Below are positions 43,421 through 53,188 of a DNA stretch of 64,000 nucleotides, piece by piece. The position numbers and the translations under genes are program-made. Under the pieces are notes generated by a model. It saw only the letters and a program-made list of their open reading frames with translations. It was not told the origin of the DNA and searched no databases. Each line of letters opens with the position of its first letter. Position 1 is the first letter of the stretch. The DNA is taken from contig OX243811.1 of NCBI GenBank assembly GCA_945859605.1, positions 36,941,750 through 37,005,749 on the forward strand, written 5' to 3'. This DNA comes from Lumbricus rubellus. Its lineage: Eukaryota; Annelida; Clitellata; Crassiclitellata; Lumbricidae.

Positions 43421-46400
43421 CTAGCATTAGCTGATACCATTGATCAGTGTGTGTTGGACTACGGCTCCTGTTGTGTGTGCTCATTAAGTCTTGGAATTCC
43501 CAATATAGGGGTACAATGTGCAACTTGCCTTATGAATTGTCACTCTGATTGTTGTAATGTCGATGATACGGCCGCACCCTCAATTGTTTTGACATGTACC
43601 AATTGCTTATACATATATGATACACCCAGACCCACTAGATTTGAACTCATAAACAAGGAAAGCGGCAACAAACCTCTTGCTACTAATAAAGATCTGGATC
43701 CTGATAGTAATTACTACTCAGAAATTGCAACTGAATCCAAATACTATGTACCTTCCCAGGTTTCCCACAGATTCTCTAATAGCCCTTCTTCATTTTCTAT
43801 CCTCCACTTAAACTGCAGAAGCATTGCCTCTAAGATTAGTGAAATTCAACTCCTGCTTTACCAACTACCCGTTAATGTTCTAGCTGTCACTGAAACCTGG
43901 CTTACTGACATCACTGCCCAAACCATCTTCATCCCGGGATACAAGCTTGTTCATAAAAGTAGAGGACCAAATACAGGAGGTGGAGTAGGCTTCTTCATCC
44001 AGGATAATACAGAGCACCACTTGATTGACTTACTACCTTCTAGCACTTCATCTTCCTATGAAAGTTTGTTTATTGACATCCCATGTAGCAATGGTACTGA
44101 TATGGTGATTGGTGTAATTTACAGGCCCCCAGGCTTAAAAATTGAAAGCTTTAATACTGAATTTGAAGCTCTTGCAACTATCTTAACTTCAAAAAAGTTT
44201 ATAAATAAGAAGATATTTCTAGCAGGTGACTTCAACATTGACCTCCTGGCCTCTCACTCTCATCCACCCACTGGTGCCTTTGTTGACTGTATGTTTATGT
44301 ATCACCTTCTGCCACTTATATTACAACCTACTAGAATAACTGACTCAACTGCAACATTAATTGATAATATATTTACTAATTTTCATGATGGTATCATTGA
44401 ATCTGCCATACTCACATCGGATATTTCAGACCACCTCCCTATCATAACATGGATAGACACATCTCCTGTGTGCCTAAGTAATCATAACAACCTGAAAATG
44501 ACTCGCTCATTTACCACGGACGGCATTCTGAGATTTAAATGTCTACTAAGTAGCACTGATTGGCAACCCGTTTTGCGTCTTTGTGATGACAATGAACCTG
44601 ACTTGTCTTATGAAATCTTTGTAAAAACATTTAACTCTGCTTATAATGAGGCCTTCCCCTTACGTCCTGAAAAAGCAAAAACTAAATATTCTTTTCACCA
44701 ACCATGGATGACGAAGGGTCTACTGAAGTCAACCAAAACTAAGCAAAAATTGTATAATAGATTTATTAAAAATCCTACAATGGAGAACAAGCTCATCTTT
44801 ACTAGATATCGGAATAAATATAAATTAACTAGGATTAAAACTGAGCAACTTTATTATGCTAATGAATTTGCAAAACATTGTAACGACATTAAGAAAACTT
44901 GGCAAATCATTAGAAATATAGTGAAAACGGGCAATAGAGATACATTGATTACTGAAATAAACATTGATGGATCCCTGATAAACGATCCTGAATGTATGGC
45001 TAAGCAGTTTAATGCATATTTCACCGGCCTGGCACAAGCTCTATCTGATAAGATTCCTCCATCTGAGAAAAACTTTCAAGCATTTATGCCTCCCTCTTCC
45101 ATGGGATCTCTAGTCCTACTTCCAACTAATCCCTATGAAGTACTTAACATAAATAAAACCCTTAAAACTACCCACAGTTCTGGTTTTGATGATATAGACC
45201 CCTTCATAACATCCCAAGTAATTGACCTGTTGGCTGGCCCACTTTCCGAAGTAATTAATTGCTCTCTAAGAAAAGGCATAGTACCAATGGCAATCAAAAC
45301 CGCCAGGGTACTACCAATATATAAACAAGGCACTAAATCTGAAGTCTCTAATTACAGACCCATCTCCATACTACCCTTCTTTTCCAAATTTTATGAAAGA
45401 GTTTTATATGACCGATTATTCTCTTATATTAAACAAAAGAATATCTTGTACCCTCTGCAACATGGGTTCCAACCGGCTCACTCAACTTCTATGTCCTTAC
45501 TTGATATTCAAGATAAAATTTCAGCTGCTATTGATAATAAACAATTTTCATTAGGCATCTTCCTCGACCTAGCAAAGGCCTTTGATACGGTCGACCATAA
45601 GATACTATTGGCTAAACTTAAACATTATGGGGTTAGGGGTACTGCTCTGAATTGGTTTGCAAGCTATCTAACTTCTCGCCAACAACAAGTTTTATGTAAT
45701 AACTCACTATCTGACTTCTTACCCATCCGATTTGGAGTTCCCCAGGGCTCCATTCTTGGTCCCCTTCTTTTTATAATATATTTAAATGACTTGCCTAACT
45801 CTTCTTCTTTACTACATTATATCCTGTTTGCTGATGATACTAATGTTTTCCTTTCCCATGCCTCTTACGACCAATTATTTGAGTTAGCTAATGAAGAATT
45901 AAAGGCTGCAAGTAACTGGTTCAAAGCAAATAAGTTGTCACTTAATCTCTCCAAGACCAATTTCATATTATTTAGAACTAATAATAAGCCAATACCCGCT
46001 CATACTAATGATATAGTCATTGATGGCATAACTATTCCTCAAGTTACCACATCTAAATTTCTAGGCGTGCATATGGACCAACACCTAAAATGGAATATCC
46101 ATATTGATGAAATCAATAAGAAAATCACCAAAAGCATTGGCATCATTAATCGAATTTCCTACTTACTACCTTCTCATATTCTGACCAGCTTGTACTATAC
46201 TCTTGTTTATCCTTATCTTACCTATTGTAATATCATCTGGACTTCCACTTATGCTTCTCATTTAAGAAAATTGCAAATTGCACAAAAAAAGGCTCTACGA
46301 ATCATAACTAAATCTCCCTTTAACTCTCACACTCAACCATTGTTCTTATCACTTAAACTACTAACCATCACACAAATCAACTTTATCCAAACTTGTGAAT

Positions 46401-46654
46401 TTATGTACAAGTACCATAACAAACTCCTTCCACCTGCTTTCTTATCTTACTTTTCCCCTACTGAATTTAATTATGGCCTTAGAAACAAGCCGGATTATAA
46501 ATTAATACTCGTCAGAACTAACATCCGTAAACTTTCCATTAAGTTTCAGGGTCCACTGCTTTGGAACAACCTACCTATAAACATCCGTACCTCTAATATC
46601 TTTTCGTGTTTTAAGCGTACTTTAAGAGCACACACACTGGAGCTTGTATTATAA
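43421..46654 (+). CDS. LINE ORF2: PHD finger, AP endonuclease, reverse transcriptase
   Basis: The frame is open from CTA 43421 to TAA 46654. Counting residues from GTG 43451 gives 1067 aa. Residues 7-52 fit a canonical C4HC3 PHD finger (C7, C10, C23, C26, H31, C34, C49, C52). An exonuclease-endonuclease-phosphatase domain spans about 115-335 (ILHLNCRSI, AVTETWL, GDFNIDLL at about 259, SDISDH at 323-328). Reverse transcriptase spans about 615-900: LPIYKQG, LGIFLDLAKAFD at 701-712, GVPQGSILGP at 762-771, catalytic FADD at 793-796. A CR1-type C-terminus follows (KALRIITKSPF, LLWNNLP). No ATG occurs between the open frame start and the PHD finger. The first in-frame ATG encodes M28, inside the finger. 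ORF2 nicks target DNA and primes reverse transcription. Confidence 0.93.
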   Translation, partial: LALADTIDQCVLDYGSCCVCSLSLGIPNIGVQCATCLMNCHSDCCNVDDTAAPSIVLTCTNCLYIYDTPRPTRFELINKESGNKPLATNKDLDPDSNYYSEIATESKYYVPSQVSHRFSNSPSSFSILHLNCRSIASKISEIQLLLYQLPVNVLAVTETWLTDITAQTIFIPGYKLVHKSRGPNTGGGVGFFIQDNTEHHLIDLLPSSTSSSYESLFIDIPCSNGTDMVIGVIYRPPGLKIESFNTEFEALATILTSKKFINKKIFLAGDFNIDLLASHSHPPTGAFVDCMFMYHLLPLILQPTRITDSTATLIDNIFTNFHDGIIESAILTSDISDHLPIITWIDTSPVCLSNHNNLKMTRSFTTDGILRFKCLLSSTDWQPVLRLCDDNEPDLSYEIFVKTFNSAYNEAFPLRPEKAKTKYSFHQPWMTKGLLKSTKTKQKLYNRFIKNPTMENKLIFTRYRNKYKLTRIKTEQLYYANEFAKHCNDIKKTWQIIRNIVKTGNRDTLITEINIDGSLINDPECMAKQFNAYFTGLAQALSDKIPPSEKNFQAFMPPSSMGSLVLLPTNPYEVLNINKTLKTTHSSGFDDIDPFITSQVIDLLAGPLSEVINCSLRKGIVPMAIKTARVLPIYKQGTKSEVSNYRPISILPFFSKFYERVLYDRLFSYIKQKNILYPLQHGFQPAHSTSMSLLDIQDKISAAIDNKQFSLGIFLDLAKAFDTVDHKILLAKLKHYGVRGTALNWFASYLTSRQQQVLCNNSLSDFLPIRFGVPQGSILGPLLFIIYLNDLPNSSSLLHYILFADDTNVFLSHASYDQLFELANEELKAASNWFKANKLSLNLSKTNFILFRTNNKPIPAHTNDIVIDGITIPQVTTSKFLGVHMDQHLKWNIHIDEINKKITKSIGIINRISYLLPSHILTSLYYTLVYPYLTYCNIIWTSTYASHLRKLQIAQKKALRIITKSPFNSHTQPLFLSLKLLTITQINFIQTCEFMYKYHNKLLPPAFLSYFSPTEFNYGLRNKPDYKLILVRTNIRKLSIKFQGPLLWNNLPINIRTSNIFSCFKRTLRAHTLELVL

Positions 46655-47046
46655 ATTGTTTGTTAAGTTAGTTAAGTTTGTTTTCATTTTTTTTGGTTTC
46701 CTACAGCATAGCTATTGCTGTTACTATATCTTGTGTTTCCTAGACCTATCGTCCTGTAAGCTGTCATCTTAAATCTTCTTATTTCTACCTAGCTAAATAG
46801 GCCCCCTCCTAGCGGGACTTTGTCCCTTTGGTGGGCCTGTTGTTCCTAAACACTTTGTGACATCCTCTGCTATGATTGCTTTTAGCTTGATATATTTGCT
46901 GGCTGACATTTAAATTTCTTATTAAATTCCTGCACTGCATTACTGTGTAAGCCATGCTGACATGCACTTTTTCTATCATATTATGTGATCATAATATCGT
47001 GTATGTTGATGGATCAATAAAAAAAACTTGAAACTTGAAACTTGAA

Positions 47047-48100
47047 AACCTGGCGACGCGCCGACGAACAGGAAGGCATTCAGCCTACGTTCGTATACGT
47101 AGCTACGTTCTATAATAAAAGCCAACGCAATCGGAAGATCGATAATAGAATATATAATAGCGTCGGATGTTTGTAGCCCACGTGCGTACGCTCTGTCGTT
47201 TGGAGTTCGGTCGCCCGGCGCCCGGTCGATCGGCGAATCCATAACACAACGCGCGGTCGCAGTGAAACTTTGCATTGGCCTCTGCGGTCGGCGGTAACAT
47301 CTGCGGCCGACGTCGGCGGTTGTTGTAATAGGCCTAAGACTGATCAGATACTCGACACGTGTAGGCGATGGACGAGGTAAACAATTAATCCGCAATAAAG
47401 TGAATTGTTTTTGAAGAGTAGAATGCGTAAGCAGATGCACGAGCGCCTGTTTTCGGTTCTGCGTTCATAGCGTGGATTTTAGAATCGTCGTCGTCGGCTG
47501 GCAAAGGTCTGGCAAAAAGTCTCCAACGCGTAATAAGGTGAGAACAGAATAGAGTTCTGCGTTTCGATGAGATCATATTGTGTAGCGTAGGCTACTATAG
47601 GCTACTACTACGACGACTGATTCTGTGCAGAGGTTGAGACTTGACTACTTGAGAGTCGTCGTCTATTCAGTGTGTCGGTTTTGCACTTGTAAAGATCTTA
47701 TAAAGGTTGAAGTGGACCAAGTGGTCTAGGCTATAGCTTTTGGTGTTGCACTTGTAAAGATCTTATAACGGTTGAAGTGGCCTATAGTTTTAGCCGCGTT
47801 GAACAATGAACATTGATACCACTTGTAGGCCTACAGTCTTAAGTCATCTCTAGAATTGATTATTGCAACTCAGTCGTTTTTGGCCTCGATTCCTGAATCC
47901 ACACATCAACCTCTCACCACTGTTATCCATTGAGTTGCAAAGCTTATCAAAAACTTATCAAAAACTTGACTCCTCGTGACCAAATCACCACCAACATTCG
48001 TGAACCGCACTGGCTTCTTATACATGTATAAGCTTACAGGCGCGAATAACTTTCAGAAATTTCGTCTATTGTAGGCCTACAAGTCCACACTAATTCTTCT
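47047..48100. other. Gene-free sequence right of the LINE
   Basis: The first 550 bases are richer in CpG (GGCGACGCGCCGACG, GCGGTCGGCGG) than the surroundings. This could be a promoter or a CpG-rich repeat. A 40-base segment around TTGCACTTGTAAAGATCTTA is tandemly duplicated near 47682-47780. No convincing ORF is seen. Confidence 0.35.
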
Positions 48101-48261
48101 TATATTACAGCGGCGCCGCCAGGATTTTATTTCTGTACGCACAACTTGCACAAAAAAATATGAAGCGAACAGCGATCGATACGAGCTTAGGCCTATATTC
48201 AGAGGCGGATCCAGGATTTCTGGTTAGGGGGCGGGGGCGTAAATACTACCAATCCAATCCC

Positions 48262-48290
<29 letters not shown>
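48262..48290. repeat. (TA)n microsatellite
   Basis: A pure TA run inside the repeat-rich block. Confidence 0.85.
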
Positions 48291-48292
<2 letters not shown>

Positions 48293-48334
48293 CAGTGCTT
48301 AAAGTGTAGAAAAGGGCCAAGACGCTGTATTGTA

Positions 48335-48760
48335 GGCCTAATTGGTCGTCAGTGGTGGCGTCGAAGGCGGGAAGTTGCGAGTGCCGAAGGCACGAAGCCG
48401 ATCCCGACTAGGGGGTCTGAGGGAGCGTCGTAAGCTCCCCAGCGGGGTCTGGGGCGGAGCCCCAGCGACCAGCGCATTTTTGGCTGTTTCGACCTTAAAT
48501 GGAGCCATTTTAGGCTCTTGTTTGCCAGCTATTTGTGAACAACAAAGTTGCGAAATTTTTAAGAATAAGTGGTTTTTCAGTGTCGCAAGCTACCAGGATA
48601 ACAATAAAAATCAAAATGTTATTGTAAAAGAGAAAGGTTTTGTCTTTACAGTAGGCTCCCCCAGCGGGGTCTGGGGGCGGAGACCCAGCGACCAGCGCAT
48701 TTTTGGCTGTGTCGACGTCAAAATTAATGGAGCCATTTTTAGGCAGTCATGGCCGGTCGT
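48335..48760. repeat. GC-palindromic repeat (AGCGGGGTCTGGGGCGGAGC), two copies
   Basis: GTGCCGAAGGCACGAAGC, CTAGGGGGTCTGAGGGAGCG and GCGGGGTCTGGGGCGGAGCC are followed by CAGCGCATTTTTGGCTG. A partial second copy lies at about 48655-48760. The same module in inverse orientation occurs at 59655-59862 and 60130-60363. Confidence 0.75.
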
Positions 48761-49112
48761 CCGTAACTGCATGGACGCCGTCCATGCAATCATGGACGAC
48801 CGTCCTGGCAGTGCTGGCCAAATAAGTCATAGGACGGCGTCCTGCCTCGAATATAAGTGCCAGGACGCCGTCCATGACCATCCTGGCACACTTTAAGCCC
48901 TGTATATATATGAAATTATATCACGCCACACTATAATGATCCTTTTTATAGAAAATGTTGTGGAACTTTTAAAAATATATAGTTTCTCATATAAAACCAC
49001 TAGTCTCCACTGAAGGTTAACAGTGAAACGATTATAAATCAGTTAGCGGTTTTGATCATGCAACCTTTGATCCAAAAAGGAAATAATTAAGTGCCACATG
49101 CCAGTGGATTAA

Positions 49113-50795
49113 CCTTTATCATCCCAGACACAGAAATAGTCATTCTATCACTTCTGAACTTTGTTATCATACAGTTTACCACCTAGATAGAGGCAATTAG
49201 TTTAAAAAATAATTTATTTTTTGTTCATATAAAAATTATATATATGTTCCTAAAGTGGAACGTTGGGTCACTTTGACTAGTATAGGCATCAAGCATTAGT
49301 AAAAGTATAACTTTTTCCAAATGATGCATATATACAATTTTTTAAAAGGTGTGAAACACAAAGGTTAATACTCCACCTCTACCCCAAATTTTACACACCC
49401 CATCCTCAAAATTCCACTCCGCCCCACCCTTCCACCCCACCAAACCCCATGAAATGCTCACATGAAATTTATGAAAAATAATGTTTCAATTTGTTTTTAT
49501 ACCGGTCCCAACGAACCAATACGCTGACCGTATCCCACAAAGTCCCACAACAATCCCCCACCCACCCCACCCACCCAACCCAACCCTAATCCACCTCCCC
49601 CAGATTTGCCCCACACAGTCTCACATGTCTGGAGTAAGGTTTCTCGGTCAAACCTCCTCTTCACTTCGAACGCACACGGCCCACTTCAACCACATACTCC
49701 AACCGTCCATCTATAACCCACCTCCACCCTACTCCGGCCCACTCCACCCCATTCCCACCCTCTACTCCGACCCACCTCTTAAAATGCGCAACATAGGAAA
49801 TTCATGAAAAACAAGTTTTTACTTTGTTTTTCACCTTCGCTCTTCCTTGCCACTTTGACCCCACCCAGCACACTACAACCCCATACCACAACCGTCCGAC
49901 CCCACCCACCTCCACTCTAATTCAGGCCTACCCACCCCATCTCCCACCCCTCCATGACTCCACTCCGCGAAAGGCTCAACACATGAAATTCATAGCAAAA
50001 AATAATGTTTCACTTGGTTTTCACCTTTGGTCTCACCGCACCGCACCCTACCATCCCACAATCCTCACCCCACCCCGCCATACCCTGTCCCCACACAACC
50101 CACCCTGCGGGAAAACGGAGTAATTATATAGGCTAATCAGAATTTAAATATAACCTACGTTGAAAACATCATGCTGCAGAAGGCCTAACGCAACTTTTCA
50201 AGCTCCTCAAATCCCGAAACAAACCAGTACTATATCATAAAATAATAACAAAAAGGCCTAAAATAATAATAATGGATCAAATAATAATAATACTATAATT
50301 AATAATAATAATATTCATGTTCATTTTAGAATGAAAACTACAATCAACGTAAATTTTTTAGCGAGCAGGGCAAATTTCAATAGAACGTAAAAGTATTGTT
50401 TCAACTAGTGAGAGTGACCCAACGTTCCCAAAGTGGGACATACCTAAAATCAGCTGCGTTGCTCACTCGTAGAGCACTACTATCAAAAAAATTGACCATA
50501 ACCAGACAGAATAGACACAGTTCAATCCAAATGTACAATAAAAGCAATTAATTATCATGCATTTGCTCCAAAAAATAATTTTCAATATTTTTTAGCAAAA
50601 ACGTCATTTTTTGCCAAATTTGCATCAAAATAACTATTTTACTAGCAGCAACAAACTTGAAACAAAAGTAAATAAACATGCACCCATCGTTGGCCAAGTA
50701 AATGAATATCAATAAGATAACTTACAGAAGGTTTTACCGTCTCTGCAAATTTTTTAATATTATGTTCCACTTTGGGAACGTTGGGTCAATAAAGG
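49113..50795. mobile_element. TTAA-flanked non-autonomous element, piggyBac/Kolobok-like
   Basis: TTAA at 49109-49112 is followed by CCTTTAT. At the other end ATAAAGG is followed by TTAA at 50796-50799. Subterminal GGAACGTTGGGTCA occurs at about 49257 and 50775, and inverted at about 50419. A TTAA target duplication with short inverted ends is the signature of piggyBac-like (or Kolobok) elements. There is no transposase. The interior is a C-rich low-complexity block. Confidence 0.55.
49380..50110. repeat. CCACCC-rich low-complexity block with recurring AT spacers
   Basis: Long C-rich stretches (CCCCACCCACC) are separated by three related AT-rich spacers containing CATGAAATTCAT and AATAATGTTTCA, at about 49455-49500, 49790-49835 and 49980-50025. 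It is a decayed long-unit tandem repeat. The short ORFs across it are artefacts of composition. Confidence 0.6.
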
Positions 50796-50837
50796 TTAAG
50801 CAGTGTCAGTCTCCTTGGATGCTTTCTGGCGTAGGCT

Positions 50838-51065
50838 CTAGGCCTTGATAATGTCATCAATGTCTAACTTGATGTCCTTGTGGACAAACAATAAAATGAG
50901 TGCATTAAATCTGTCCTCGTTCATTGTACTTCGGAAACACGACTTCACAAATTGCAGACTAGAATTTGCTCGTTCAACACTGCAAGCGTGACAGAAGTGA
51001 GCAGCAAAATGTGAATTATTGTGGTAATATTTGGATACATAATACGGTAAGAGAGCTCCATTCTG
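50838..51065 (-). pseudogene. hAT transposase C-terminal fragment (ZMYM1/Zaphod-like)
   Basis: The minus strand reads ALLPYYVSKYYHNNSHFAAH, then HACSVERANSSLQFVKSC, then RSTMNEDRFNALILLFVHKD, ending at TAG (50840-50838). SVERANS followed by R..M...R.N.L.LL..H is the hAT dimerisation region found in Zaphod-type transposases and in ZMYM1-like host proteins. All upstream catalytic parts are missing, so it is a fossil. Confidence 0.8.
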
Positions 51066-51302
51066 CCGGTCCAGCTACTTCAAACATCCTATTCCCAAAT
51101 TGCAATTATATTAGTTTTAGGTCAGTTTAGTTTGAGAACATTTGCTGCAGGTTTAGGGGGGCGCGTACGCCGGCTCCGCCCCTCTAAATCCGCGCCTGAA
51201 TATTATATATATAATTTATATACCGTATAGGCCTATATGCCTACTGGCGATTATGAGGTATCACCAGCATAAGCTTTTTGCCCCCCCCTGGATCCGCCCC
51301 TG

Positions 51303-51348
51303 GCTATAAAAAGTGCACATAAAAACACATACATGTACAAACAAAAAT
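51303..51348 (+). repeat. SINE tail adjoining the hAT right end
   Basis: GCTATAAAAAGTGCACATAA and ACAAACAAA match the 3' tail of the SINE family. It begins exactly where the CCTGGATCCGCCCCTG terminus ends. Confidence 0.6.
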
Positions 51349-51759
51349 TAAATTTAAAAAAGTTTTAACGGTTTTACATGCAGGAATCCCAGGATCCATA
51401 GACCTCTAGGGCTATAGGCGGCTATAAGACGCTCAATGCCAAGATGGCTCTCTATTAGAGTGTAAGTAAGTTCGGAAGTAAGTATATTCTATAGATTATA
51501 AAATTTCAATAGAATTTCTTCGCTTATAATAAATTTACAATTTGTGAAAAAAATTTTTTGGGCCTTTCCGCGCTGTACGCACTTGCGTACGTGCGTACGC
51601 CTAAGTCCTAACGGCGCCTCTGTTATATTATGTGTTCTCACTTGTAATAGTAACACCATGCTATCTCTCCAATCCAGACGAGGACTACGACCTTCATCTC
51701 AAGGTGACTTTAGTCTAATTGTGGTCACGATTTCAGTCGGAAATTCAGATAGGCCTATC

Positions 51760-51870
51760 GTGCATTTGCACTAACTGGCCCTATGCTGAATGGAATAAAC
51801 TTCCGCAAATATCCTCTGTAGGCCAATCACTCTTCAAGAAACACATGAAGACTTATTTCTTTAAGATTTA
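51760..51870 (+). mobile_element. LINE RT C-terminal relic
   Basis: Translation AEWNKLPQISSVGQSLFKKH followed by MKTYFF fits the WN.LP...S...FK..LKTYLF ending of CR1-type reverse transcriptases. No upstream domain is seen. The remaining sequence 51.35-53.15 kb shows no gene. Confidence 0.55.
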
Positions 51871-53188
51871 TTATGAGTCGACTTTTCTGCTTCATGTGCA
51901 CGCTTTCGTGCAAGATTCTCTTTGTTTAGGCGAGTTATAAATGACAGTTTGATAACGACATAGGCCTAGGCCTATAGACTAATAGTATGACCATTGGCAT
52001 GGCTCTGTAAAACGGCGTTAGAATCGACAGCCTGTGTTCTTGTACGTTTTACAGTAGGCTATAGGCTATATGACTTCTGTAGGCCTATTGCCGTTACATC
52101 ATAATGCCCAAGGCATCGATCTATGGCCATTTAAACTGAGACTGCATTCAAAATCACGTGATCTGTTTTTAGAGGAAATCAGAAGTCAAACTACAGCGAC
52201 TAAAAGTTACTAGCAAATAGGCCTACAGATAGGCCTAATCAGGGGTTATTTTAACGTGCAGCTGGACACAAAGTGTGTAGTTGGAAAACGAATTTGTGCA
52301 GTTGAAAATCAGGTTTTGTGCAGTTACTTTTTTACATACAATCGCATAAACAATGTCCCTAAGTAGCTAATATATTTTAATTAAACTAATTGTAACAAAC
52401 AAAATTGTAAGACTTTTTGCCGTGAATTTAACTTTAAATTTCTATTGACAACTCTATTGGCCTAGCCTACAAGAAAACAAGTCTAGAGATAGAGACATGG
52501 CATATTCAAACAAGCTGTCTTATGCAAGCTAAATAACGCTTAGCTTAGGCCCTAGTTGCTGTTCACATCATCCTATTAAGTGAACTGTTATAATATACTG
52601 TAATACTATTAATTATTATATGGCTAATGGTTATAATGTTATTATTTACTATCATAATATATGACACAGTCCTGCTAAAATGAGAATAACTTACTGCTAA
52701 AATTTGTACAAATACTACTTTTGTACAACTGAATGGCTTCTCACCAGTGGTATCCTTCAAATTTTAAACTGTAAAATTTCAAAATGTTTGGTCCCATTAT
52801 TTGAACACATATATAGTAAAACCTAAAAACAACATCATTACTACACATGGCTACCTGAATTTGGTACCGGTAGTTTATTAGTTCTTGGTTGGTTTGCATG
52901 TGTACCATTAAATATGATTTCATAAAGTACGTCCTGGTCAGCAATTCAGGACCATCTTGGGAAATAGGGTTAAACTGATATAGTGCTGAAAAGTCACCTT
53001 ATTTAGGCTACTATTATATTCATGTCTGCATTTATTCATTAGAATAACTCAGAAACTGGAGAACTGAGCTGCAGAACTCGATAGCCTACATATATTAAAG
53101 ATATTTTTTATTGTAATTATAATAATAAAAATTATATATATTGAATCCTAAAACACTTTTTTTATCAGTACTGGATAGTCTAATGGAG

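Larger units (their letters stand above)
41590..47046 (+). mobile_element. CR1-like non-LTR retrotransposon, apparently full length
   Basis: Two open ORFs (41719-42516 and 43421-46654) are followed by a 3' UTR with AATAAA at about 47015 and a short tandem tail of ACTTGAA units (about 47020-47046), as in CR1/L2-clade elements. The EN and RT domains of ORF2 are of this clade. The 5' boundary is approximate because no target-site duplication is visible. Neither ORF has a stop or frameshift, so the insertion is young. Confidence 0.85.
48200..51302. mobile_element. Decayed hAT-type element with GGCGGATCCAGG ends
   Basis: CAGAGGCGGATCCAGG at 48200 is inverted as CCTGGATCCGCCCCTG ending at 51302 (15 of 16 positions match). 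A second hAT-like end, CCTCTAAATCCGCGCCTG, closes at 51198. The flanking 8-mers do not match (CCTATATT against GCTATAAA), so boundaries may be composite. Between them lie a transposase C-terminal relic, a TTAA-flanked insertion and copies of a GC-palindromic repeat. Confidence 0.55.

Noticed and set aside
46976..47440. Minus-strand ORF of 154 aa right of the LINE
   Set aside because: It spans the LINE 3' tail and the junction with flanking DNA, so it cannot predate the insertion, and it has no domain.
48342..48896. Plus-strand ORF of 184 aa
   Set aside because: It is the translation of two copies of the GC-palindromic repeat, has no recognisable domain and repeats itself.
49481..50123. Two plus-strand ORFs rich in Pro, His and Thr
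   Set aside because: Translation of CCACCC low-complexity sequence; the spacers shift frame.
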